DNA of 64,000 nt from Alphaproteobacteria bacterium. GTDB taxonomy: Bacteria; Pseudomonadota; Alphaproteobacteria; SMXP01. The notes beneath the pieces were generated by a model. It searched no databases. It saw only the letters and a program-made list of their open reading frames with translations, and was not told where the DNA came from. Location: positions 124,001 to 188,000 of the forward strand of contig JANQPV010000056.1 of the NCBI GenBank assembly GCA_028285305.1, in the 5' to 3' direction. Within the stretch, counting starts at the first letter, position 1. Every line of letters starts with the position of its first letter. Shown one piece after another: positions 51,106-60,707 of this stretch. A program made the translations under genes and the position numbers.

Positions 51106-51654
51106 ATGGGACCCCTCGACTCCGTGTTTTGGCCAATGCGAACGTGGATTCGCGCCGCGATTGTCGTCACGTTCTTGATTTTTCCTTTATCCGCTTGCTA
51201 TTTCAGCGAACAAGAAATTATAGGCCTCGATCAAGCTGCCGCCGTTGACGGCCTTGTCGGCACGTACACAGGCGAAGATGTCCTCACTGGCGAGCCCACC
51301 AATATTCAAATCACCAGCGTTCCGTCCTCAAACGATTATCGATTCAAGACGACTTACGTAGACGGCACCATAGAAACCGGAACCCTCCGCACACTCCCTT
51401 TGCGCAGCAAAATCCATCTCGTTCAGGTCCAAGAGGATGAATTGAACGGCTATAACTTGCTCTTTTATACATTTGATCGCGTGAACGGCTATAGAGAAGT
51501 GACCCACAACGCGTCGGATGAGCAGGTAGGGGCTCTCGCAAGCCAACATAACGTTGCAATTGATTTTGATGCGGAGTTTGGCATTGATGTGAAGGGTAAT
51601 CGCGAGAGCGTCTTGTCCTTTCTGCTCGCGCACAAAAGCTTTGAATTTGAATAA
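51106..51654 (+). CDS. putative lipoprotein of unknown function
   Basis: A 182-residue protein. An N-terminal hydrophobic signal ends in the lipobox-like L-S-A-C (Cys31), so it is likely a lipid-anchored protein. The mature part is small and beta-rich, with G-T-Y-T-G near residue 53 and a T-T-Y-V-D-G-T-I-E repeat-like stretch. ATG 51106 has GGAGG at good spacing; Met at 51136 is an alternative. Convergent with mfd. Family not recognised. Confidence 0.65.
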   Translation: MGPLDSVFWPMRTWIRAAIVVTFLIFPLSACYFSEQEIIGLDQAAAVDGLVGTYTGEDVLTGEPTNIQITSVPSSNDYRFKTTYVDGTIETGTLRTLPLRSKIHLVQVQEDELNGYNLLFYTFDRVNGYREVTHNASDEQVGALASQHNVAIDFDAEFGIDVKGNRESVLSFLLAHKSFEFE

Positions 51655-51696
51655 GGCGACCCCTCGTTCTCCCAAATGAGAGACGCATTTTCTCAC

Positions 51697-54600
51697 TTAC
51701 GCCGCTTGCTCCACATCCTCTGCAATATCGACCAGAACCTCCAGCAGCCGTGTCATCTGCATCAGCCTTTGCTCAGACTCCGGCATGTTCTTTTTGTAGA
51801 CGAGCGTTTGATCCGGTCGCACGGCGAGTTCCCCAGGGCTTTGACTGATATACTCAATGAGCCCCATGGGATTTGTAAACGTAGTGTTTCGAAAGCTGAG
51901 AGTGGCTCCTTTGGGCCCCGCATCGATCTTTTCGACACAGGCCCGGCGGCACAGACTCTTGATCTCGACAATCTTCAAGAGGTCATTGACCTCATCCGGT
52001 AGCGGTCCAAACCGGTCGATCAGTTCCGATGCAAAACCGTCGATCTCCGCCTTTTCCTCGATATTCGACAGGCGTCGATAAAGGCCCAGTCGCAAGTCCA
52101 AGTCTTCCACGTAGTTTTCAGGAATCAACACAGCCGTACCCAAATTAATTTGCGGCGACCATTGATCACCGGACTCCGTGGCGCCGGGATCCACCCGCAG
52201 CGCGGCGACAGCCTCCTCAAGCATGTTTTGATAGAGTTCCACACCCACTTCACGAATGTGGCCGCTTTGTTCTTCCCCCAACAAGTTCCCTGCACCGCGA
52301 ATGTCGAGGTCATGGCTGGCGAGCGTGAATCCGGCCCCTAGAGTGTCGAGGGATTGCAGGACCTTGAGGCGCTTTTCGGCCGTATCGGTAAGCTTCCGGT
52401 TGGAGGGGACCGTGAAATAGGCATAGGCCCGCGCCTTCGAACGGCCAACACGCCCTCGCAGCTGGTAAAGTTGCGCCAAACCAAACATATCCGCACGGTG
52501 AATGATCAAGGTATTCGCGGCCGGCACGTCCAAGCCCGATTCAACAATGGTCGTCGAAATGAGCACATCAAACTTGCCGTCGTAAAACGCCGACATGACA
52601 TCCTCAAGTTCAGCTTTGGGCATTTGGCCGTGGGCGATTTGAAAGCTGACCTCGGGAACACTTTCTTCAAGAAAGGCCTGAGCATCGCCAAGGTCCGCGA
52701 TCCGTGGGCAAACATAAAAGCTTTGGCCACCGCGGTACTTTTCGCGCAACAGGGCCTCGCGGACAATGACCGGATCGAACGGCGTCACAAAACTGCGTAC
52801 GGCCAAACGATCCACCGGCGGCGTCGCAATGAGAGAGAGATCCCTGATCCCCGTCATGGCCAGTTGGAGCGTCCGGGGAATGGGCGTCGCCGTCAAAGTA
52901 AGAACATGAACGTCCTGTCGAAGCTGTTTCAACCGTTCCTTATGGGCAACGCCAAACCTTTGCTCTTCATCGACGATGATAAGCCCCAGCTCCTTGAACT
53001 GAATTTTCTTCGCCAGCAAGGCATGGGTTCCAATGACGACATCGACTTGCCCGTTTGCCATCCCTTCCCGCGTTTCGCTGGCTTCGCCCGTATTCACCAG
53101 CCGCGACAGCTGACGGACCGTAACGGGCCATCCCTTGAATCGATCGGAGAAGGTCTTGTAGTGCTGGCGTGCCAGCAGGGTGGTAGGCGTGACGACGGCA
53201 ACCTGAAGTCCCTTCATGACGGCCATAAACGCCACGCGTAAGGCAACTTCGGTTTTTCCAAACCCCACATCGCCGCAGATGAGACGGTCCATCGGCCGCC
53301 CCCGGGACAGATCGTCGACCGTTTCATCGATGGCGCGCAGTTGATCATCGGTCTCGTCGAAAGGAAACCGGGCGGAGAACTCTTCATACTGACCGGCAGG
53401 AAGCTCAATAACGGCGGCCTGCCTGAGTTCGCGAGCCGCAGCGATCTTAATGAGCTCCGCCGCCATCTCGCGGATCCGGTTCTTCAGCTTGGCCTTGCGC
53501 GACTGCCAACCCGCCCCGCCGAGCTTATCGAGCTGGACCCCATGATCTTCCGAACCGAACCGGCTTAACAGTTCGATGTTTTCTACGGGAAGATAGAGCT
53601 TGTCGCCGCCTGCATATTCTAATAGGGCGCAATCGTGAGGAGCACCGGAAACGTCAATCGTCTTAAGCCCCGTATATCGCCCAATGCCGTGATCCACATG
53701 AACGACCAGATCCCCTTCGCTGAGTGCCGCAACCTCCGAGATAAAGTTTGCAGCCCGGCGCGACCGCTTTTGCTTGCGAATGAGACGGTCACCCAAAATG
53801 TCCTGTTCGCTGATGATGGCCAAACTGGTGGTCTCAAAGCCCGTCTCGATGGGAAGGACAGTCACGCCGACGTGCGAAGACTTCAGCCCGAGAGCCTCAT
53901 GCCAGCCGATGGCCATGACGGCATCGTCAACGCCATGATCTTTGAACAGGTTGCACGTTCTGTCTGCCGATCCCTCCGTCCACGCCGCGATGAGAACGCG
54001 CTTACCCTGTGACTGCAAATCCCGGACGTGATCGGCAACGGCTGTAAACACATTGGTGTCTTCCGATGAGCGTTCAGCGGCAAATGTCCGCCCCTGTTTG
54101 GCACCGATATCAAGAGCTCTTTCTTCATCGGGAAACGCAAAAGGCGAAAGCTGACGCGTCGGGAAAGAGGATGTCAGCGCCTCCCATTCGTTCGTCTGCA
54201 AGTAGAGAAGATCTGGCGGTAACGGCTTGTAGCTCGTTCCGGCGATGGTGCTCTTAGATCCGGTACCATGTTCCCCCTCACGGCGTGCCTCGTAATACTC
54301 TTCAATAAGCTCAAAGCGCTTCTCAACGGCCTCTTCCAACTGGTGATCGAAGAAGAAAAGTGTCGTCTCGGGAATGTAGTCCACAAATGAGCTAAGACTC
54401 GCATGGAACAGCGGCAACCAATGCTCCATGCCTGGATACTTTCTTCCCTCACTGATGGAAACATAGAGTTCGTCGTCATCGACCACGGCGCCGAAGTGCT
54501 TCACATACTGACTGCGGAAGCGGGCGATGGTGTCGGGTTCAATGGGGGCCTCACTCGCCGGAACCAAGAACACCTCTGAGCGCTGCCGCGTGCTCTTTTG

Positions 54601-55236
54601 GGTTTGCGGATCAAAACATCGGATCGACTCGAGTGTATCTCCGAAGAGATCAAGACGAATAGGTTCTTCTTCTCCCGGCGGGAAGAGATCGATGATCCCC
54701 CCGCGCACAGCAAATTCTCCCGCTTCCATCACATTCCCGACCCGTGAATAGCCATTGCGATTGAGAAACGACATTAAGCGATCGACATCAAGCAGATTGC
54801 CGGTGTGAGCTTGAAAGGAGGCAGCGGAGATCTCGTTTTTGGGAGGCGTTCGCTGCAAGACCGCGTTCGCCGTGGTGACAATGATGAGAGGCGATTCAAT
54901 TTCCGCACCTTGAGCTAGGCGGCTTAGCGTAGCCATCCGCTCACTCACAATTTCGGGTTTCGGCGACACGCGATCGTATGGAAGACAATCCCATGCGGGA
55001 AACTGCAAAATTTCTATTGTGGGCGCAAAGTAAGCGAGAGCTGACGAAAACGCAGCGGCATGGGCGTCGTCCCGAGCTACAAAACAGCACACACACCCAG
55101 AGCCGCCTTCGGCTCGCATCCGTGAGAAGTCGGCCACCAACAATGCATCAAAGCCGTCCGGGACCCGGGCAAGCGTGAGCGGACCCGTCTGTTCAACGGC
55201 TGGGCGCAATTCAGAAGGGATAAACATGGACGCCAT
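51697..55236 (-). CDS. mfd: transcription-repair coupling factor
   Basis: A 1179-residue Mfd, of normal length. The N-terminal UvrB-homology region is followed by the RNA-polymerase-interacting domain with H-V-D-H-G-I-G-R-Y-T-G-L near residue 512, and the helicase domain with G-D-V-G-F-G-K-T-E-V-A-L-R (Walker A), V-D-E-E-Q-R-F-G-V (DEEQ) and R-G-R-V-G-R-S-K-A-R-A-Y. It releases stalled RNA polymerase and recruits UvrA. It follows sdhE after eight bases, as is usual in alphaproteobacteria. Confidence 0.97.
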   Translation of the reverse strand: MASMFIPSELRPAVEQTGPLTLARVPDGFDALLVADFSRMRAEGGSGCVCCFVARDDAHAAAFSSALAYFAPTIEILQFPAWDCLPYDRVSPKPEIVSERMATLSRLAQGAEIESPLIIVTTANAVLQRTPPKNEISAASFQAHTGNLLDVDRLMSFLNRNGYSRVGNVMEAGEFAVRGGIIDLFPPGEEEPIRLDLFGDTLESIRCFDPQTQKSTRQRSEVFLVPASEAPIEPDTIARFRSQYVKHFGAVVDDDELYVSISEGRKYPGMEHWLPLFHASLSSFVDYIPETTLFFFDHQLEEAVEKRFELIEEYYEARREGEHGTGSKSTIAGTSYKPLPPDLLYLQTNEWEALTSSFPTRQLSPFAFPDEERALDIGAKQGRTFAAERSSEDTNVFTAVADHVRDLQSQGKRVLIAAWTEGSADRTCNLFKDHGVDDAVMAIGWHEALGLKSSHVGVTVLPIETGFETTSLAIISEQDILGDRLIRKQKRSRRAANFISEVAALSEGDLVVHVDHGIGRYTGLKTIDVSGAPHDCALLEYAGGDKLYLPVENIELLSRFGSEDHGVQLDKLGGAGWQSRKAKLKNRIREMAAELIKIAAARELRQAAVIELPAGQYEEFSARFPFDETDDQLRAIDETVDDLSRGRPMDRLICGDVGFGKTEVALRVAFMAVMKGLQVAVVTPTTLLARQHYKTFSDRFKGWPVTVRQLSRLVNTGEASETREGMANGQVDVVIGTHALLAKKIQFKELGLIIVDEEQRFGVAHKERLKQLRQDVHVLTLTATPIPRTLQLAMTGIRDLSLIATPPVDRLAVRSFVTPFDPVIVREALLREKYRGGQSFYVCPRIADLGDAQAFLEESVPEVSFQIAHGQMPKAELEDVMSAFYDGKFDVLISTTIVESGLDVPAANTLIIHRADMFGLAQLYQLRGRVGRSKARAYAYFTVPSNRKLTDTAEKRLKVLQSLDTLGAGFTLASHDLDIRGAGNLLGEEQSGHIREVGVELYQNMLEEAVAALRVDPGATESGDQWSPQINLGTAVLIPENYVEDLDLRLGLYRRLSNIEEKAEIDGFASELIDRFGPLPDEVNDLLKIVEIKSLCRRACVEKIDAGPKGATLSFRNTTFTNPMGLIEYISQSPGELAVRPDQTLVYKKNMPESEQRLMQMTRLLEVLVDIAEDVEQAA

Positions 55237-55244
55237 TGAAATTG

Positions 55245-55514
55245 CTACTTGTTCCCTTGCACATATGGGGACACATCAAAAGCGAGAAAGCGATCCATAA
55301 TCTCATTCTTTTGCTCATGAGGAACGGGTTCGCGGCCACAATACCAAGCATAGAGACTTTGGTCGGAACAGTTCAGGATCTCTTCGAAGAGATCAACTTC
55401 GGCGTCAGACATCGCCTCCAAAAAGGCATCCGCGAAATGACCAAGCAACAAGTCCATTTCTTTTGTTCCCCGGTGCCAGGCTTGATATCTAAGTTGTTTT
55501 CGCTTCACATCCAT
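55245..55514 (-). CDS. sdhE: succinate dehydrogenase assembly factor 2 (FAD assembly factor)
   Basis: An 89-residue helical protein. The family motif is R-G-T-K-E-M-D-L-L-L (the R-G-x2-E core needed for flavinylation), near residues 15-24. It assists covalent attachment of FAD to SdhA. It sits between recG and mfd, the common order in alphaproteobacteria, and mfd begins eight bases after its stop. Confidence 0.95.
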   Translation of the reverse strand: MDVKRKQLRYQAWHRGTKEMDLLLGHFADAFLEAMSDAEVDLFEEILNCSDQSLYAWYCGREPVPHEQKNEIMDRFLAFDVSPYVQGNK

Positions 55515-55579
55515 CGTTCAGACCGGTTTAACCCTGAAGGTTGGCTGTTCTACCCCATCGACTTGTCAACGCAACACCT

Positions 55580-57661
55580 ATGCGACCTTCCATCTTAAAT
55601 CCCCTTTTCTCATCCGTCACGGTATTGCCCGGCGTTGGTCCGCGCATGGCGGCACGCCTGGAAAAGGTCGCGGGCCCTCTTTTGCTGGACCTCTGTTGGC
55701 ATTTACCAAGCGGAATAATTGATCGCAGCCACCAGCCGACCATCGCCGAAGCCAAAGACGATGAACTGGCAACTCTGACTGTTACTGTCGATCAACACAT
55801 CGAGCCGCGCACACGCAAACTTCCCTACAAGGTGCGGTGCCGCGACGACACGGGCTTCCTCACCCTTACTTACTTTCATCCGCAAAAAGACTATCTTATT
55901 AGGACACTAGAGCCGGAAAAAAGGTACTTGGTGAGTGGCAGAGTACAAGACTACCGAGGCGAAAAACAGATTGTCCATCCTGATCTAATCGTTCCAGAAG
56001 AAAAGCAGGATGAAACAAATCTTATCCAGCCGGTTTATCCCTCTACGGAAGGGTTGTTTCAAAAGACAATAGCGAAAGCAATTGAAGGTACTTTGGAAGC
56101 GTTGCCTGAACTCCCAGAATGGCATGACCAGACTGTCATTGATTCACGAGGCTGGCGGGAATGGAGAGCCTCGCTTGTGCACGCTCACACTCCAAAAACA
56201 GAAGCGGAACTGTCGCCGGCGGATCCCGCGCGCCACCGCCTTGCCTATGATGAGCTCTTGGCCAATCAATTGGCGCTCATGATCATCCGGGAACATGCAC
56301 AACCGCTCGATGTCCGGCCGATAAAGACGAGAGGCAGCCTGCTCGCCAAGGTTTTCAAGCAGCTTCCCTTTGAGCTGACCGGGGACCAACGTCAAGCCAT
56401 CCGGGACATTCGCTTAGACCTTGCCGATCCGCGCCAGATGACACGCCTTCTTCAAGGCGATGTGGGCTCCGGCAAAACGATGGTCGCCCTTGCTGCCATG
56501 GTCGATGTGGTGGATGGCGGCCGCCAAGCGGCTTTGATGGTCCCGACGGAAATTCTGGCACGTCAACATATCGAAACGATCACGTCGCTGACTCTCGAAA
56601 GCGGTCTCAGGAGTGCACTTTTGACCGGATCCGTGAAGGGAAAAGAAAGGAAGGAGATCCTGGAAGACCTGGAAAATGGGAGTATCGACATCTTGGTCGG
56701 AACTCACGCTCTGTTTCAGGAGGGCGTCAAATTCCGCGACCTTGGCATTGCCATTGTCGATGAACAACACCGATTCGGCGTGCATCAACGACTACGCCTT
56801 TCAGAAAAAGGCCGCTCCATCAACATGCTCGTCATGACCGCCACACCGATCCCGCGCACGCTGGCTCTTACGCTCTACGGCGACATGGACGTTTCCCGGA
56901 TCGAAGAAAAACCAGCCGGTCGGAAACCGATCACGACCAGTGCGGTCCCTCTGGAACGCATCGAAGACGTGGTCGCCTCGGTGGGCAAGTCTGTCGCTGA
57001 CGGGAACGCCGTCTATTGGGTCTGTCCGTTGGTTGAGGAGTCTGATGTCATTACGGGAACCGCAGCCGAAACCCGGTTCAATCATCTAAAGTCAGTGTTC
57101 GGTCCTTCGGTCGGATTGATGCACGGCCGTCTCTCAGCAGAAGAGAAAGACGCCGCCATACGCGCCTTTCGCTCTGGAGAGACGCAGATCCTGGTGGCAA
57201 CCACCGTCATCGAAGTCGGTGTAGATGTTCCGCACGCAAATATAATCGTCATCGAACACGCCGAGCGATTTGGACTGGCTCAGCTCCACCAGTTACGCGG
57301 CCGTGTCGGCCGTGGCTCCAAGGCTTCCTCGTGTCTACTTTTGTACAAAAGTCCGCTCGGCGACACGGCGAAGCGGCGTCTTGATGTAATGCGCCGTTCG
57401 AATGACGGCTTCCTGATCGCAGAAGAAGATCTAAAGATAAGAGGAACGGGTGACGTATTGGGGTCGCGGCAAAGCGGTCAACCCTTTTTTAGATTGGCGA
57501 GCCTGGACCATCACTTAGAGCTTCTGCAGATGGCCTCCGACGATGCCCGACTGATTTTGCAGAGGGATCCCAATCTAACATCCGAACGCAGTCAGGCGCT
57601 GCGGATGCTGCTTTATCTTTTTCGTCATGATGAAAGCATGAAGTATCTGCGTTCAGGGTAA
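55580..57661 (+). CDS. recG: ATP-dependent DNA helicase RecG
   Basis: About 693 residues. An N-terminal wedge/OB domain starts V-L-P-G-V-G-P-R-M-A, followed by the helicase core with G-D-V-G-S-G-K-T (Walker A), V-D-E-Q-H-R-F-G-V (DEQH) and R-G-R-V-G-R-G. It regresses stalled replication forks. I start at ATG 55580; the frame extends to a TTG at 55541. It diverges from sdhE/mfd and overlaps the convergent DUF502 gene by nine bases. Confidence 0.95.
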   Translation: MRPSILNPLFSSVTVLPGVGPRMAARLEKVAGPLLLDLCWHLPSGIIDRSHQPTIAEAKDDELATLTVTVDQHIEPRTRKLPYKVRCRDDTGFLTLTYFHPQKDYLIRTLEPEKRYLVSGRVQDYRGEKQIVHPDLIVPEEKQDETNLIQPVYPSTEGLFQKTIAKAIEGTLEALPELPEWHDQTVIDSRGWREWRASLVHAHTPKTEAELSPADPARHRLAYDELLANQLALMIIREHAQPLDVRPIKTRGSLLAKVFKQLPFELTGDQRQAIRDIRLDLADPRQMTRLLQGDVGSGKTMVALAAMVDVVDGGRQAALMVPTEILARQHIETITSLTLESGLRSALLTGSVKGKERKEILEDLENGSIDILVGTHALFQEGVKFRDLGIAIVDEQHRFGVHQRLRLSEKGRSINMLVMTATPIPRTLALTLYGDMDVSRIEEKPAGRKPITTSAVPLERIEDVVASVGKSVADGNAVYWVCPLVEESDVITGTAAETRFNHLKSVFGPSVGLMHGRLSAEEKDAAIRAFRSGETQILVATTVIEVGVDVPHANIIVIEHAERFGLAQLHQLRGRVGRGSKASSCLLLYKSPLGDTAKRRLDVMRRSNDGFLIAEEDLKIRGTGDVLGSRQSGQPFFRLASLDHHLELLQMASDDARLILQRDPNLTSERSQALRMLLYLFRHDESMKYLRSG

Positions 57662-58468
57662 GGCGCGCAAGTTTTCCTTCTGAGGCTCTTCGACTTCTTG
57701 GTCTTCCTCAGACTCCGTCTTGTCATCATCTTTCGGCTTTTTCCATTGGGCCAAGGCCTTTTCGATTCGTTCCTTGCTCGCCCCGGTCCTGGGGTAGTCC
57801 GGTTCCACGATCCCCGCAGATATAACGAGCTTGGCGCCCTCTTCCACCGTCATATCCAAAATTTGAATCTCCGCCTTAGGAACAAAAAGCAAATATCCGG
57901 ACGTCGGGTTGGGAGTCGTGGGTAGGAACACACTTACCATCTCTTCCCCCACCTTCGATCTGATTTCGCCCCGTGTATTTGTCGTCACAAAACAAATCGC
58001 GTAGAGCCCTGGACGTGGATACTCAATCAACCCTACTTCCTTGAATGAATTGTCCGACTGCGAAATGGCGGTCTCAAAAATCTGTTTGAGCGTCGCGTAG
58101 ATGCTGCGCACGACCGGCATCCGATCGACAAAGCGCTCGCCCAAATCGAGGAGCGTCCGTCCAAACAGATTCGCCGTCAGTGCGCCCAGCAACGTCAATG
58201 AGAGCACGACAACCAGAACGCCAAGTCCAGGTATGGAGAACTGCAGGTACTCTTCCGGGTTGTACTGCTTGGGAATGAGAGGGGTGACTCTGCTGTCGAC
58301 GAACTCGATGAACGTCCAGGTCAGAAAGATCGTGATGCCGATGGGGGCCGCAACGACAACACCCGTCAGAAAGTTTCTTCGAAGTGTCGCCAAGAGGCCC
58401 GGCTTCTGTGCGGGGCCGACCAACTCGTATGACTTATCTTTTTTTGAGTGCTGCTTTTTCTTTGTCAT
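57653..58468 (-). CDS. DUF502 membrane protein
   Basis: A 271-residue protein with two membrane segments (about 33-55 and 85-110). V-V-A-A-P-I-G-I-T, then V-D-S-R-V-T-P-L-I-P, P-G-L-G-V and the P-V-V-R-S-I-Y-A-T-L-K-Q block are DUF502 signatures. The charged C-terminus is K/E-rich. Its role is unknown; bacterial members are near recG in many alphaproteobacteria. Confidence 0.9.
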   Translation of the reverse strand: MTKKKQHSKKDKSYELVGPAQKPGLLATLRRNFLTGVVVAAPIGITIFLTWTFIEFVDSRVTPLIPKQYNPEEYLQFSIPGLGVLVVVLSLTLLGALTANLFGRTLLDLGERFVDRMPVVRSIYATLKQIFETAISQSDNSFKEVGLIEYPRPGLYAICFVTTNTRGEIRSKVGEEMVSVFLPTTPNPTSGYLLFVPKAEIQILDMTVEEGAKLVISAGIVEPDYPRTGASKERIEKALAQWKKPKDDDKTESEEDQEVEEPQKENLRALP

Positions 58469-58577
58469 ACCAACTAAATAGTCCTCAAATCAGGCATGTT
58501 CTAGCACTTAAACTTTTACAATTGTTGATGAGTTCGTGAGTGCACAATTTTGGGGCGCTCAATTCTCGACCAAGACT

Positions 58578-59351
58578 CTAGTGAAACACGTTAAAAAGGC
58601 GTTTTCGAAGGCTGTCCTGCAGACGCTGCACCCGTCTCTGGAAACGCACCTTAAAGGGCATATTGTGGCGCCGGTTGGGATTGCGCTCCCCGATACTGGA
58701 TGAAAAGTCCTGCCGTTGATGGGCAGGAAAGGGTCGCACGACAAACGGCACCAAGTTGTTCTCCCAAAAACGATCCATCGTTTGATCGATCGGCATGAAA
58801 ATGCGCCGACCATAGTCAGACATGATCTTCGCGCCTTCTTGGGATATCAAATAAGCTCCCGCTCCTAGGACATGCGTAGAGAGACGGTAAAGATGAGATC
58901 CGGCGCCTAATTTCTGAACGATCTTTCCCGCAAACTTCGGATGCTCGCCTGTTTCGACTTTTCCACGCAACGTGGTCAACCGGACGACTTTCCACATGCC
59001 GTTCGCCGAATTCAAGAGCGCCTGGAGAATCTGCGGAAAGGTTGGTTCAAACTCTAAGTCGTCTTCTAAGATTAGGGCATAAGGAATGTCTTCGCGTACG
59101 ATTCGCTCATAAAGCCTGTAGTGGCTTAGGTAACATCCGATCTCGGAGGGAAGTACGTTCACGCCATAAACGCGCAGCGCCCGTTCTTCGTCGAGCTGCT
59201 CAAGATCTTCTTGGGTTAGAGCGCGTCCATCTACGGCGGCAATGAACTCTGCCTTCAAACCAATGGCTGAAAGAACATCTTCCATATAGGCTCGGCGCTC
59301 CGTATCGCGCGCCAAATTAATGACGAAGATGGGAAGATCATCAATGTCCAT
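58578..59351 (-). CDS. glycosyltransferase family 25 (LPS biosynthesis-type)
   Basis: A 257-residue GT25 protein. It begins P-I-F-V-I-N-L-A-R-D-T-E-R-R, and has G-C-Y-L-S-H-Y, L-I-L-E-D-D-L-E-F near residue 92 (metal/nucleotide-sugar binding) and an R-rich C-terminus. It would add a sugar to an LPS or protein acceptor in the cytoplasm. It is a single gene on the minus strand, upstream of DUF502. Confidence 0.88.
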   Translation of the reverse strand: MDIDDLPIFVINLARDTERRAYMEDVLSAIGLKAEFIAAVDGRALTQEDLEQLDEERALRVYGVNVLPSEIGCYLSHYRLYERIVREDIPYALILEDDLEFEPTFPQILQALLNSANGMWKVVRLTTLRGKVETGEHPKFAGKIVQKLGAGSHLYRLSTHVLGAGAYLISQEGAKIMSDYGRRIFMPIDQTMDRFWENNLVPFVVRPFPAHQRQDFSSSIGERNPNRRHNMPFKVRFQRRVQRLQDSLRKRLFNVFH

Positions 59352-59384
59352 GTAGAGCGCTCAAACGATCAAAAGCCGCCGAAA

Positions 59385-59415
59385 CAAAAACGGGTTGGCA
59401 CAGCGCCAACCCGTT
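59385..59415 (-). terminator. strong intrinsic terminator after the thiolase gene
   Basis: On the minus strand AACGGGTTGGC and GCCAACCCGTT form a perfect 11-base-pair stem with a five-base loop, running into a T-tract (five T, then G). It lies 26 bases after the thiolase stop and ends the thiolase/HMG-CoA-synthase-like operon. Confidence 0.9.
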
Positions 59416-59440
59416 CCCGCCGGTAAAGTAAAGGGATAAT

Positions 59441-60643
59441 TTAGGCGTCGTGGGCACCGATTATGCAGACGCTACAAACATTCGTAGACGGACTTCCACC
59501 CAGATTGTGCGTCATGCCGATTGACGGATTCGGGAGTTGCCGTTCTTCGGCCCGGCCCAAGAGCTGCAAATACATCTCGTAGAGCATCCGGAGGCCGCTG
59601 GCCCCGATTGGATGCCCAAAGCACTTCAGTCCACCGTCAATCTGACACGGAACTTGTCCGTCTGAGTCATAGAACCCGTCCATAACGTCTTTGACTGCAC
59701 CGCCCTCGGGGGAAATGAACAAGTCTTCCATCGTAACCAATTCGGTCACGGAGAAGCAGTCATGAACTTCCATCATGCTCACTTGTTCGCGCGGCTTAGA
59801 AATGCCGGCCTCGGCGTATGCCTTTTTTGCCGCAACACGTGCTGTGTGGAAGTAACTTCCGTCCCAAGAGTTATGCTGAGATTCCAGCCCATTCGACAAA
59901 GCGAGCTGCATCGCTTTTACCGTGATGATGTCGCCCTTACCGAGTGACTTGGCAATTTCGGGCGTTGTGACGATGGCGGCGGCGGCACCATCGGAAACGC
60001 CGCAGCAATCAAACAGACCAAGGGGCTCAGCAATCATAGGAGCGTTAATAACTTGCTCTTCCGTAACCGGCTTACGCAAATGCGCCTTGGGGTTCTTGGC
60101 ACCGTTATCGTGGCTTTTGACCGAGACGTGGGCGATCGCGCGCTTCAGGTCTTCCTTGCTGACATTGTGCTTTGCCCGGTAGGCGCTCGCGAGCTGAGCA
60201 AAGTTGCCGGGCGCGGAGCCGTTTGGCGCAACTTGCGGCGTAAGTGTTCCCGGATTGGCGACAGGCAGACCGCCATAGCCTGTATCCTTCAGTTTTTCGA
60301 TGCCCACAGCCAACGCAATATCGGCTGCACCGGCCGCAACGGCATAAACCGCGCCACGAAAGGCTTCAGACCCGCTTGCGCAGAAGTTCTCAACGCGCGT
60401 AACCGCAATGTTCGGCAACCGCAATGCCATGGAAAGCGGCGTTCCCCCTTTGCCGGTTCCAACTTCATCAATATGCGTTGAAAACCACGCAGCATCCAGT
60501 TGCGTCGCGTCGATACCGGCATCTTGCATCGCTTCGAGATAGGCTTCGACCATCAGGTCTTCAGGATTGGCATCCCAACGCTCACCGAACTTCGAGCAGC
60601 CCATTCCCAGTATCGCCACCTTGTCTTTAATGCCTGAGGCCAT
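59441..60643 (-). CDS. thiolase (SCP2/acetyl-CoA acetyltransferase-like)
   Basis: A 400-residue thiolase of the SCP-x/archaeal type. Key parts are the acyl Cys in N-F-C-A-S-G-S-E-A (near residue 87), the His in E-V-H-D-C-F-S and G-H-P-I-G-A-S-G-L-R near the C-terminus. It is the downstream partner of the HMG-CoA-synthase-like/OB-fold gene 64 bases upstream. This pair usually handles unusual acyl-CoAs; substrate not known. Confidence 0.9.
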   Translation of the reverse strand: MASGIKDKVAILGMGCSKFGERWDANPEDLMVEAYLEAMQDAGIDATQLDAAWFSTHIDEVGTGKGGTPLSMALRLPNIAVTRVENFCASGSEAFRGAVYAVAAGAADIALAVGIEKLKDTGYGGLPVANPGTLTPQVAPNGSAPGNFAQLASAYRAKHNVSKEDLKRAIAHVSVKSHDNGAKNPKAHLRKPVTEEQVINAPMIAEPLGLFDCCGVSDGAAAAIVTTPEIAKSLGKGDIITVKAMQLALSNGLESQHNSWDGSYFHTARVAAKKAYAEAGISKPREQVSMMEVHDCFSVTELVTMEDLFISPEGGAVKDVMDGFYDSDGQVPCQIDGGLKCFGHPIGASGLRMLYEMYLQLLGRAEERQLPNPSIGMTHNLGGSPSTNVCSVCIIGAHDA

Positions 60644-60707
60644 CCCTTTACTCCTGTTCTTAAGGTCCTGCGCTAATCTTTCGGCGCTTTAGTGCCGAGT
60701 GAATACA

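Noticed and set aside
52354-53241. Plus-strand 295-codon frame
   Set aside because: Antisense shadow of mfd.
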